A stretch of DNA of 50,638 bases from assembly GCA_947459875.1 (NCBI GenBank), contig CANHFG010000006.1, positions 1 through 50,638 on the forward strand, in the 5' to 3' direction. The notes under the pieces are model-generated. The model made no database searches and was not told where the DNA came from. It was given only the letters and a program-made list of their open reading frames with translations. Made by a program: the position numbers and the translations under genes. Positions 29,668 to 36,987 of this stretch are shown here, in pieces. Each line of letters opens with the position of its first letter. The stretch's first letter is position 1. The DNA comes from Ignavibacteria bacterium. Lineage in GTDB: Bacteria; Bacteroidota; Ignavibacteria; Kapaibacteriales; Kapaibacteriaceae.

Positions 29668-30837
29668 ATGTCCCCTCTACCCCCAGCCGCTTCGGCGTGT
29701 GTTGCGACGTTTTCCAAGCCGCCGAAGGGGGCGGCACACGCCCGTATTGTGGTTCATGCCGAACGTGACGCCCGAGGTTGGCAGGTACGTATTGTGCGGT
29801 TTACCGAGCGGCAGTCTTTTACCGACCCGGCCTGTGACGCAATTGAGTCCGTGGAATCTCTGATCGAACGCTTTCTCGACGACGGCTGGGGCCAGGTCCT
29901 GCTGCAGACCCCCGATGCAGACGTACACATCCTGCAGAAGTTCAAGCAAGGGGCCTGGAAGAGAACCATGCGGACGGGCAAACCCTCCCGAAGCGATTGG
30001 AGCAACATTACCCGTGACCGCGTGAAGCCTCGCGCACTGGATCCCATAACTGATGCTCAGCTTCTGCATGCGCTCGACATCTCGGACGCCGCCGGCACCA
30101 TCCGCACGGGAATGTCAGACAAATACCGACAGATCTGCCACCTCATCGACATAGCACGAGCGTCCATCACCGGCAGTGAGGTGCGCATCCTGGATGCAGG
30201 CTGCGGCAAGGCCTACCTTTCGCTGGCGCTGAGTTACGTGCTGCAGCGTGACGGATGCACGGTGCATCTTCATGGTGTTGACGCAAATGAACATGTGATC
30301 GAACACTGCCGCCGAACGGCCAATATCATCGGTCTGACGCATGCAAGCTTCGAGTGCGTAACCATCGCCGCATCACGTCCGCCCTGGACCGATGAGCATG
30401 CTTCTACAGACGTGCTCATTGCCCTTCATGCATGCGACACGGCCACCGATGAAGCCCTCGTGCTTGCACTGCGCCTGAAGGCTGCCACCATTCTGCTCGC
30501 CCCCTGCTGTCATCATTACGTGCAGACGCAGTTGCAACGCGAACGTGTTCCGGAGTGGGCCCGTCCCTTGCTCGATGACGGGATCACCCGTGAGCGGCTG
30601 GGTGATCTTCTGACCGATACCATGCGACGCGATATTCTGCGCTCACAAGGCTACACTGCACATCTGGAAGAATTCGTCTCCTTCGAGCATACTCCGAAGA
30701 ACATCCTCCTGAGGGCGGTGCGCTCTTCGATACCAGCCGATGACCGGCAGCGTATGGCCGGGGCCGTCGAGTCGATGCAGCATGCATGGGGCATTGTGAC
30801 TCGATGCGCAGAACTCCTGAAACATGACGACGCTTGA
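29668..30837 (+). CDS. class I SAM-dependent methyltransferase (Methyltransf_32/METTL25-like)
   Basis: The 389-aa protein has an N-terminal part (1-150) with no clear family, then a Rossmann methyltransferase domain. Motif I is ILDAGCGKAYLSLAL (about 173-187) and an acidic residue follows in HGVDANEHV. The later motifs ALHACDTATDEAL, LAPCCHHYVQTQL and FVSFEHTPKNILLRA are typical of the Methyltransf_32 group, related to eukaryotic METTL25 and GSTCD. The substrate of bacterial members is not known to me; rRNA or another RNA is possible. It begins 4 bases after a promoter-like box, divergent from alaS, and is 50 bases before the M61 peptidase gene. Confidence 0.82.
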   Translation: MSPLPPAASACVATFSKPPKGAAHARIVVHAERDARGWQVRIVRFTERQSFTDPACDAIESVESLIERFLDDGWGQVLLQTPDADVHILQKFKQGAWKRTMRTGKPSRSDWSNITRDRVKPRALDPITDAQLLHALDISDAAGTIRTGMSDKYRQICHLIDIARASITGSEVRILDAGCGKAYLSLALSYVLQRDGCTVHLHGVDANEHVIEHCRRTANIIGLTHASFECVTIAASRPPWTDEHASTDVLIALHACDTATDEALVLALRLKAATILLAPCCHHYVQTQLQRERVPEWARPLLDDGITRERLGDLLTDTMRRDILRSQGYTAHLEEFVSFEHTPKNILLRAVRSSIPADDRQRMAGAVESMQHAWGIVTRCAELLKHDDA

Positions 30838-30887
30838 CCGGGTCAAACCCCGAAGCATATACCTCCTTCCACCACCATCGACAGACC

Positions 30888-32711
30888 ATGCGGAATCTTC
30901 TCATCGCTCTTTTTGTGATCGCCGGATCTGCCTGTAGCCTTGCGCAGGACCATTACCGTGTGCATCTCGACCTTGCCGGCATCAAGAATGACCGACTGCG
31001 AGTGATCATCTTTCCCCCGAAGATCACTACCGACAGCGTCACGTGGGTCTTTGCAAACTCCGTGCCAGGCACCTACGAAGAACACTTCTGGCACCGCATG
31101 GTGTCGAACTTCCGTGCCTATGATGCCGGCTCCGTGCAATTGCCCGTCCATCGTTCGGCTGATTCAATGTTCGTTGTGAGCCGAGCGCAGGATCTGCGTT
31201 ATGTGTCGTACGAGCTTGATGATTCGTTCGACGACACGACGGGACGCAATGCGGTGTTTGCACCTGCCGGTACAGCCTTCGAAGAAGACAGCATCTTTGT
31301 TCTGAATCACGGCGGTATCGTGGCTTTCATCGACGGAATGCAGAAGCGTCAATTCAACGTCACCGTTCGACGTCCGCAACACCTGTTTGGAGGTTCATCG
31401 CTGCGCATCGAACGGCTCAATGACTCCGTTGACACGTATGCGGCACAAACGTTTGATGAGCTCGTCGATAGCCCAACGATCTTCTCACTACCCGACACGG
31501 CAACGTTCAGCGTTGCCGGCGTGGACGTGCTTGTGCAGTGTGCGCACTCCGGCGTCGACAACATTGCCAGAGTATATGCCGATGAACTTGCCAAGCATTG
31601 CGAGACCATTGCCAGGTTTCTACCGGCCATGCCCGTAAAGCGTTATGCGTTCCTGTTCTATCTCTGGCGCGGCGATCGGTCGAAGGTTGCCCGACCTTTT
31701 GAAATGGGTGCGCTTGAACACAATACGAGCTCTTTCTACTTCCTCGGTTTCCAGCGCAAGCCGATCGGATTGTCGGAGATCTCCATCCACGAGTTCCTGC
31801 ATATTCTGGTCCCGCTGAACCTGCACAGCCATGAGATCCACGAGTTCAACTTCCGCCGTCCGGTGATGTCGCAGCACCTGTGGCTGTATGAAGGTACCAC
31901 GGAGTATTTCGCTACACTGGCCCCTCTTCACGATAAGACGCTCAAGGAAGACCGTTTCCGTAGCGAGATGCAGAGTAAGCTTCGCAGCAGTAAGCTCCCG
32001 GCAACGTTCTCGCTTACTGAATTTTCCCGCGATGTGCTCAGTGAAGCCAATCAGGAACTGTATTCGCAGATATACACCTACGGTGCCGTGAATGCCTTCT
32101 ATCTTGATATTGTCATGCGATCTGCCTCAGGGGGCAAGCAGGGCCTGCTTGACGTTGTGCTGACGTTAATGAAGGAGTTTGGACCGAATCGCCCCTTTCA
32201 TGATGATTCCCTTTTCGATCACATTGAGCGCGTGACGGGTCCAAAAGTTCGTGCCTATCTCGACACCTACGTCAAGGGGCGCAACCCGATTCCATCGGCC
32301 GACATTCTACCATTGATCGGCTGGAAGTACATCCCGGAGAAACGCTCCAAAACCCTCGGCTATGCGATCGACGCAGACTTCACGATGGTCGACGGCAAAC
32401 CGGCAATGCGCCTTTCCCCGGAAGGTGAGATCAACCCATTGAAGCTCCAGGATGGTGATCTTCTGGTATCCGTCAATGATGTTCCAATGGCAGAACTGTT
32501 TGAGTCAGCCGAAGGCCGTAGCGTGATGCGCAAAATGCGTTCACCGGCCGATGGTGATACACTCAGGCTGGTGGTGCGCCGAAACGGTGTCGACGTCGAT
32601 CTCTCGGGTCAGGCAACGCAGGTCGATAAGATCGAACGACATTTCTTTGAGGTCGACCCCGCAGCAACACCAGAGCAGATCGCACTCCGCAACGCCGTGT
32701 TCTACGAATAG
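30888..32711 (+). CDS. exported M61-family metallopeptidase with PDZ domain
   Basis: An M61 (glycyl aminopeptidase-like) zinc protease acting outside the cytoplasmic membrane. From ATG at 30888 it is 607 aa with a signal peptide (about 1-20, ending SLAQ). An N-terminal beta domain follows, then the catalytic HEFLH (301-305) with third ligand Glu335 in LYEGTTEYFA. A C-terminal PDZ-like domain contains LQDGDLLVSVNDVPM and MRSPADGDTLRLVVRRNG. The open frame extends 18 codons upstream without a signal, so the internal ATG is chosen. trmH follows 4 bases after the stop. It probably trims periplasmic peptides; the true substrate is unknown. Confidence 0.88.
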   Translation: MRNLLIALFVIAGSACSLAQDHYRVHLDLAGIKNDRLRVIIFPPKITTDSVTWVFANSVPGTYEEHFWHRMVSNFRAYDAGSVQLPVHRSADSMFVVSRAQDLRYVSYELDDSFDDTTGRNAVFAPAGTAFEEDSIFVLNHGGIVAFIDGMQKRQFNVTVRRPQHLFGGSSLRIERLNDSVDTYAAQTFDELVDSPTIFSLPDTATFSVAGVDVLVQCAHSGVDNIARVYADELAKHCETIARFLPAMPVKRYAFLFYLWRGDRSKVARPFEMGALEHNTSSFYFLGFQRKPIGLSEISIHEFLHILVPLNLHSHEIHEFNFRRPVMSQHLWLYEGTTEYFATLAPLHDKTLKEDRFRSEMQSKLRSSKLPATFSLTEFSRDVLSEANQELYSQIYTYGAVNAFYLDIVMRSASGGKQGLLDVVLTLMKEFGPNRPFHDDSLFDHIERVTGPKVRAYLDTYVKGRNPIPSADILPLIGWKYIPEKRSKTLGYAIDADFTMVDGKPAMRLSPEGEINPLKLQDGDLLVSVNDVPMAELFESAEGRSVMRKMRSPADGDTLRLVVRRNGVDVDLSGQATQVDKIERHFFEVDPAATPEQIALRNAVFYE

Positions 32712-32715
32712 ACTG

Positions 32716-33315
32716 ATGCCCAACCCGGAATCGATCACTCCCGAACGGCGGCAACGCATCGAGCACGTTCTTCACCATCGCCAGCCTACGCTAACGGTGG
32801 TGTTTGAGAACGTGCATGACCCGCATAACGTGAGCGCCGTTATTCGATCATGCGATGCTGTGGGCGTTGCAGAGGCTCATGGTATTTACTCGGGTCGGCA
32901 GGTTTTCCCAGAACTCGGTGAAAAATCCAGCGCCAGCGCCCGCAAATGGGTCGATGTACACCTGCACCAGAGCGTCGACGCGTGCTATGCAGCACTTCGA
33001 GCACGCGGCATGAAAATCTATACCACGCATATGTCCAGCGATGCCGTGTCACTGCACGAGTTGGATCTGAGTCAGCCTGTGGCGCTGGTGTTCGGCAATG
33101 AAAAAGAGGGCGTAACGGCCGAAGCACGGGAAAAAGCCGATGGTAATTTCCTCATCCCACAGGTCGGCATGATTCAGTCACTGAATGTCTCAGTGGCCTG
33201 CGCAGTATCACTGTACGAGGCGTTCCGACAGCGTCAAGTTGCGGGTATGTACGACTCTGCACAACTCGGAAGCTCCGAGCTGGAGGCAAAGATCAACGAT
33301 TGGTGCTCGCGCTGA
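32716..33315 (+). CDS. trmH: TrmH-family (SpoU) tRNA/rRNA 2'-O-methyltransferase
   Basis: A SPOUT-fold methyltransferase that adds a 2'-O-methyl to a ribose, most likely Gm18 of tRNA. The 199-aa protein has motif 1 VHDPHNVSAVIRSCDAVGV (with Asn and Arg of the family), motif 2 VALVFGNEKEGVT and motif 3 IPQVGMIQSLNVSVACAVSLYE, which form the knotted SAM site. The C-terminal extension is short, closer to TrmH than to RlmB. The ATG at 32716 lies 4 bases after the M61 stop; the frame is open to 32551 but that overlaps M61. It converges on nuoD with only 18 bases between. Confidence 0.88.
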   Translation: MPNPESITPERRQRIEHVLHHRQPTLTVVFENVHDPHNVSAVIRSCDAVGVAEAHGIYSGRQVFPELGEKSSASARKWVDVHLHQSVDACYAALRARGMKIYTTHMSSDAVSLHELDLSQPVALVFGNEKEGVTAEAREKADGNFLIPQVGMIQSLNVSVACAVSLYEAFRQRQVAGMYDSAQLGSSELEAKINDWCSR

Positions 33316-33333
33316 GACTCTCCCCCAGAGGGA

Positions 33334-34626
33334 TCACTTATCAGCTTCGCCCATCACAGGGTCGATCGAACCAATAATGGCTACAACGTCAGAGACCATT
33401 GCCCCTTCGGCCATATGCTTCAGGGCCTGAAGGTTTGAAGATGACGGCGAACGGATCTTCAGCTTCCATGGGTGGCCCGTGCCATCGCTGACAATGTAAA
33501 AGCCCAGCTCGCCCTTGGGCGACTCGATCACGGTGTAGGTGTCTCCCTTTGGAGGCATTGTACCAAAGTTGATGATCATGAAGTCGTTGATGAGCTCTTC
33601 CATCTTGGTGTAGATGTTGGCCTTGCGCGAGAGCACCGACTGTGGCTGCTCTTCATTAAGTACCGAAGAACGTGGCATCGCTTCAAGCTTATCGAGTACT
33701 TGGTGACAGATCTTCATCGACTCCCAAATCTCTGCATTACGGCACATATAGCGAGAGTAGCAGTCGCCGTCGTTGCGCGTGATCACATCGAACTCGACCT
33801 GATCATAGAACATATACGGCTGATCACGGCGAAGGTCACGAGCAACACCAGAGCCTCGCAGCGTCGGTCCGGTCAGTCCCAGGGCGATTGCCTTTTCAGC
33901 TGTAATGTGCCCGACGCCTGCCATACGGTCGACAAAAATGCGGTTACGATTCACCAATCCTTCGACTTCTTTCATGCGCTCTGGTAGCTGATTCAGCCAC
34001 AGACGCGTGTCGCGGAGTACATCGTCCGGGATATCATTGGCAACCCCGCCGATACGGGCAAAGCTTGTCGTGAAACGTGCTCCGCAGATGCGCTCGAAAA
34101 GGTCGTACTGCTTCTCGCGCTCCGTAAACGTCCACAGAAACACCGTCATGGCACCAACGTCCATGGATGTTGCTCCCATAGCCAGCAGGTGCGACGAGAT
34201 ACGAGCCAATTCACTCACCAGCATGCGGATCCAGACAGCGCGCTCAGGCACATGCACACCGGCGGCTTTCTCGATGGCCATGCAAATGCCAACATTGTTG
34301 GAAAGGGGCGAGAGGTAATCCAGCCGGTCCGTGTGCGGAATGAACTCGTGATAGGTGCAGTTCTCGGCCAGCTTTTCGAAACCGCGATGCAGGTATCCGA
34401 GCTCAGGCACACACTTGACGATCGTCTCGCCATCAAGCCGCAGAAGCACGCGCAACACACCATGCGTTGCCGGGTGCTGCGGACCCATGTTGAGAACCAT
34501 GTCGTTCTCGAGTGGATCTTCGAACATGGCGACCGTGTCTTTGTCCTGCACTTCGCGGAGGATCTTGGCCTGACGCAGGGTCTCGACGCGTTCAATGGTA
34601 GCGGAGTTGGAGACGGGTATGGACAT
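33334..34626 (-). CDS. nuoD: NADH-quinone oxidoreductase subunit D (complex I 49-kDa)
   Basis: NuoD lies in the hydrophilic arm of complex I and forms the quinone site with NuoB. The 430-aa protein has NMGPQHPATHGVLRV near residue 45, ELGYLHRGFEK, the quinone-site HTDRLDYLS and the C-terminal DPVMGEADK. An N-terminal extension of about 40 residues precedes the usual start. It is a lone gene: trmH converges on it and an esterase lies upstream, with no other nuo gene in 50 kb. A TATTTTCG box lies about 39 bases upstream of the ATG. All key motifs are present, so it looks functional. Confidence 0.95.
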   Translation of the reverse strand: MSIPVSNSATIERVETLRQAKILREVQDKDTVAMFEDPLENDMVLNMGPQHPATHGVLRVLLRLDGETIVKCVPELGYLHRGFEKLAENCTYHEFIPHTDRLDYLSPLSNNVGICMAIEKAAGVHVPERAVWIRMLVSELARISSHLLAMGATSMDVGAMTVFLWTFTEREKQYDLFERICGARFTTSFARIGGVANDIPDDVLRDTRLWLNQLPERMKEVEGLVNRNRIFVDRMAGVGHITAEKAIALGLTGPTLRGSGVARDLRRDQPYMFYDQVEFDVITRNDGDCYSRYMCRNAEIWESMKICHQVLDKLEAMPRSSVLNEEQPQSVLSRKANIYTKMEELINDFMIINFGTMPPKGDTYTVIESPKGELGFYIVSDGTGHPWKLKIRSPSSSNLQALKHMAEGAMVSDVVAIIGSIDPVMGEADK

Positions 34627-34664
34627 AGGTGTCGCGGCGTTGTTTGTGATCGACGTAGTTCGGC

Positions 34665-34672
34665 CGAAAATA
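34665..34672 (-). promoter_or_regulatory. -7 box of the nuoD promoter
   Basis: The minus strand reads CCGTATTTTCG, with TATTTTCG (TAnnTTCG). It would give a leader of about 30 nt, supporting nuoD as a separately transcribed gene. Confidence 0.4.
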
Positions 34673-34679
34673 CGGAAGG

Positions 34680-35570
34680 TCAGCGGATGATGGACATGAT
34701 CCAGTTCCGCAGAGCAGCATCAACGGCGGGAGTCGGCCAGTGCCCGCCATCAAATGGCAGGAACATCAGCGAAAACCCGGAAGTTTCAAGAGCCGATCGA
34801 TATGCCGCCCCATACCTGGGTGGCACGACGGCATCGCTCTGGCCGTGAGCCAGGAAGACAGGCGGCCGCGCAACGCTCATCGCGTTGAAGCGCTGCAGCA
34901 CATCATACTGAGGGTAGTTCGACGCACAGATCGTCGCCACACCTGCTAAAGGCCGTTGTGAGCGTACCATAAGCACGTGAGCAAAGTAGCCTCCTTGCGA
35001 AAAGCCCACCACTAGCGGCGGTCGCGCGGTGTCGACGCGTAGCTGCGCCATCGCATTGTCGATCACCATTGCATACCAGTCCGCCGTAAGGACAATAGAC
35101 TCAGCCCGCACTGAGTCCGGTGCCCAGTTGGCATCGGCAACACCCGCATAGGCTCCGCGTCCGGATGTGACCGTTTCGGGGATCTTCGTGTAGGGGGCTT
35201 CAGGCGCAACCACGACCAGCGAGTCCAGTCCGAGGCCGCCAAACCAGTCCAACAACATCTGCGGATTATTGCCGTTTCCATGCAGCAGGACTACTAGACG
35301 GTATGATGCCGAAGAGGTCGCATAGGTTCTGGGCAGACGGACCTTGTAACGTCCAATGCGTCGCTGCTCGACAAAATGCCAAAGCCCAGACGTATCAAGC
35401 GGCGACGGCGCAGGCACCGGAGCCGTCGCGCTCCCGACACCAACGCTTCCGGCCGAAGATGCCCGCTTCTGCGCAGCGATGTCAAGCGGCGCCATGAGAT
35501 ACAGGCTACAAATCAAGAGTGCCGTCGAAAACGACACGAGCGGCCCTCGGCCGCTCGAATTCGTACGCAT
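34680..35570 (-). CDS. exported alpha/beta-hydrolase (carboxylesterase/phospholipase type)
   Basis: A serine esterase of the alpha/beta-hydrolase fold, with a hydrophobic signal (SFSTALLICSLYLMAPLDIAA). The oxyanion motif is VVLLHGNGNNP. The catalytic triad is Ser in GFSQGG, Asp in GQSDAVVPP and His in GGHWP. It resembles phospholipase/carboxylesterase and PHB-depolymerase-like proteins; the substrate is unknown. ATG at 35570 gives 296 aa, but the first codons run through a perfect hairpin likely to be the tRNA terminator. An in-frame GTG at 35537 would give a cleaner signal peptide and a start just after that hairpin. The open frame reading back through the tRNAs is spurious. Confidence 0.8.
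   Translation of the reverse strand: MRTNSSGRGPLVSFSTALLICSLYLMAPLDIAAQKRASSAGSVGVGSATAPVPAPSPLDTSGLWHFVEQRRIGRYKVRLPRTYATSSASYRLVVLLHGNGNNPQMLLDWFGGLGLDSLVVVAPEAPYTKIPETVTSGRGAYAGVADANWAPDSVRAESIVLTADWYAMVIDNAMAQLRVDTARPPLVVGFSQGGYFAHVLMVRSQRPLAGVATICASNYPQYDVLQRFNAMSVARPPVFLAHGQSDAVVPPRYGAAYRSALETSGFSLMFLPFDGGHWPTPAVDAALRNWIMSIIR
35520..35557 (-). terminator. probable terminator of the tRNA-Ser/Leu unit
   Basis: CGAGCGGCC (35537-35545) and GGCCGCTCG (35549-35557) form a perfect 9-bp stem with a 3-base loop. On the minus strand TGTCGTTTTCG follows. It lies 16 bases after tRNA-Leu and overlaps the 5' end of the esterase frame. Confidence 0.55.
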
Positions 35571-35572
35571 TG

Positions 35573-35656
35573 TGGGCGAAGTGGGACTTGAACCCACACG
35601 TTCTTGCGAACACGGGCTTCTGAGACCCGCCTGTCTGCCAATTTCAGCACTCGCCC
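35573..35656 (-). tRNA. tRNA-Leu (CAG anticodon)
   Basis: The minus-strand 84-nt sequence folds with a 7-bp acceptor stem GGGCGAG/TTCGCCC, discriminator A, a D-arm of leucine type, a long variable arm and T-loop GTTCAAGTC. The anticodon loop CTCAGAA gives CAG. CCA is not encoded. It follows tRNA-Ser by 9 bases. Confidence 0.95.
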
Positions 35657-35665
35657 AAGTGTGCG

Positions 35666-35752
35666 CGGAGAGGGAGGGATTCGAACCCTCGATAGGATTG
35701 CTCCTATAACGGTTTTCGAGACCGTCCGATTCAACCACTCTCGCACCTCTCC
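35666..35752 (-). tRNA. tRNA-Ser (CGA anticodon)
   Basis: The minus-strand 87-nt sequence has acceptor stem GGAGAGG/CCTCTCC, discriminator G, a serine-type D-arm, a long variable arm and T-loop GTTCGAATC. The anticodon loop CTCGAAA gives CGA. CCA is not encoded. It is the first gene of a two-tRNA unit. Confidence 0.95.
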
Positions 35753-35776
35753 GTGTCATTGTGATTGACAAGGCCG

Positions 35777-35784
35777 CGAAGATA
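35777..35784 (-). promoter_or_regulatory. -7 box for tRNA-Ser/tRNA-Leu
   Basis: The minus strand reads TTATCTTCG, with TATCTTCG (TAnnTTCG) 24 bases before tRNA-Ser. Upstream of it is the AATTACGG octamer array. Confidence 0.45.
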
Positions 35785-35797
35785 AGACCCAGTGACC

Positions 35798-35837
35798 AAT
35801 TACGGAATTACGGAATTACGGAATTACGGAATTACGG
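35798..35837 (-). repeat. five tandem AATTACGG octamers (CCGTAATT on the minus strand)
   Basis: Five exact 8-base copies lie immediately upstream of the tRNA promoter. The same unit, with variants, is found at 20447-20652 and 47936-47991. Confidence 0.92.
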
Positions 35838-35873
35838 AGGTTCGGAGTCGTGGGGTCGCAGCATGCGGCGACC

Positions 35874-36932
35874 CTACCGGTCACTTGTCTCGGCTCTGAT
35901 ATTCAGATACGACACATACCGCTCTTCGTCAACGAGGCCTTGTTCGACGGCGGACTTGACGGCGCAGCCGGGTTCGTGGGTGTGGGAGCAGGAGTTGAAT
36001 CTGCAGTTCTCTGCAAAGGGGACGAATTCTTCGAAGTAGTATGGGAGTTCGTCGAGGCCGAGTTCCCATAGGGCGAATTCGCGGATGCCGGGGGTGTCGA
36101 TGGCGGTGCCGCCGTTACGCAGTGGGATGACGATGGCGGCCGTGGTGGTGTGACGTCCCTTATCGTACTTGCGGGAGATCTCGCCGACGGTTTGGGGGAT
36201 ATCACTGATGAGGTTAATGATCGATGACTTCCCCACGCCGGAGGGCCCGGCAAGGAGCGACACGTGCGCCTGCAGATGCTGTTCAAGTTCAGAGATGCCT
36301 TCTCCGGTAGTGGTACTGGTGAACATTACCGGAATACCGAGCTCGTCGGAATAGACACGCAGATCATCGATAAAATCCGGCCTGTACTCGTCCGGGATCA
36401 GGTCGATCTTGTTCACCACGATCATCGGCGCCAGTTCACCTTTATCGGCCGCGATCAGATACCGGTCTATAAGACGCTTTTTGTAATCCGGCTGGGCGGC
36501 AGCCACCACGATGCAAAGCTGTTCGGCATTGGCCACCATTACCTGCTCGCGCCTGCTGCGTCCGGCGGCTTTACGTGAGAGCACCGTCGTTCGTTCTTCG
36601 ACCTTCACGATCGTTGCGGTCGACTCCTGGATATTGTCAGGAAGGATCCACACCGTATCGCCGACGGCCACAAGATTTGACGTGTGCGGCACGTCGACAA
36701 CCCCCGACACGGCACAGTCCCAGATACCATCATGCGAGGCAACCATCCAATGGGGTCCCAGCGGACGCATCACGGTGCCCTGCAGAGCCCCCTCAGGAAC
36801 GTCTCCGAGCTTTACGCGGGTGCGAGTTCTATCCAGCAGCTTGGCCCTCTGCCGTGTCCGAGCACTATACCCGAGATCTTGATCATCGGGGTCGTTTGGA
36901 CGTGCTGGATTGCCTTGGTTGCGTTTTGCCAC
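35874..36932 (-). CDS. rsgA: ribosome small-subunit-dependent GTPase A
   Basis: RsgA is a circularly permuted GTPase that acts late in 30S subunit maturation. The 352-aa protein has an N-terminal OB fold, then the GTPase motifs in permuted order: G4 NKID, G1 GPSGVGKSS, G2/switch KGRHTTT and G3 DTPG. A C-terminal zinc knuckle follows, CRFNSCSHTHEPGC. A longer N-terminal segment (1-50, charged) precedes the OB fold. The start codon is GTG at 36932 (the complement reads CAC). The gene is divergent from recJ with about 55 bases between the starts. Motifs and length are standard. Confidence 0.93.
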   Translation of the reverse strand: MAKRNQGNPARPNDPDDQDLGYSARTRQRAKLLDRTRTRVKLGDVPEGALQGTVMRPLGPHWMVASHDGIWDCAVSGVVDVPHTSNLVAVGDTVWILPDNIQESTATIVKVEERTTVLSRKAAGRSRREQVMVANAEQLCIVVAAAQPDYKKRLIDRYLIAADKGELAPMIVVNKIDLIPDEYRPDFIDDLRVYSDELGIPVMFTSTTTGEGISELEQHLQAHVSLLAGPSGVGKSSIINLISDIPQTVGEISRKYDKGRHTTTAAIVIPLRNGGTAIDTPGIREFALWELGLDELPYYFEEFVPFAENCRFNSCSHTHEPGCAVKSAVEQGLVDEERYVSYLNIRAETSDR

Positions 36933-36987
36933 TGGCTGCGGTGGTTCGTATCTTGGAGGAGTTTGTTTTCAAATTAACAGGAACCAA

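Noticed and set aside
29419-29863. ORFs translating the AGTACCC array into Pro-Ser-Thr-Gln-Tyr repeats
   Set aside because: They arise from a 7-base tandem repeat read in three frames; there is no ribosome site or homology, and they end in the true methyltransferase region in the wrong frame.
35571-35771. N-terminal extension of the esterase through the two tRNA genes
   Set aside because: The translation reads through tRNA-Leu and tRNA-Ser sequence; the signal peptide fixes the start at 35570 or later.
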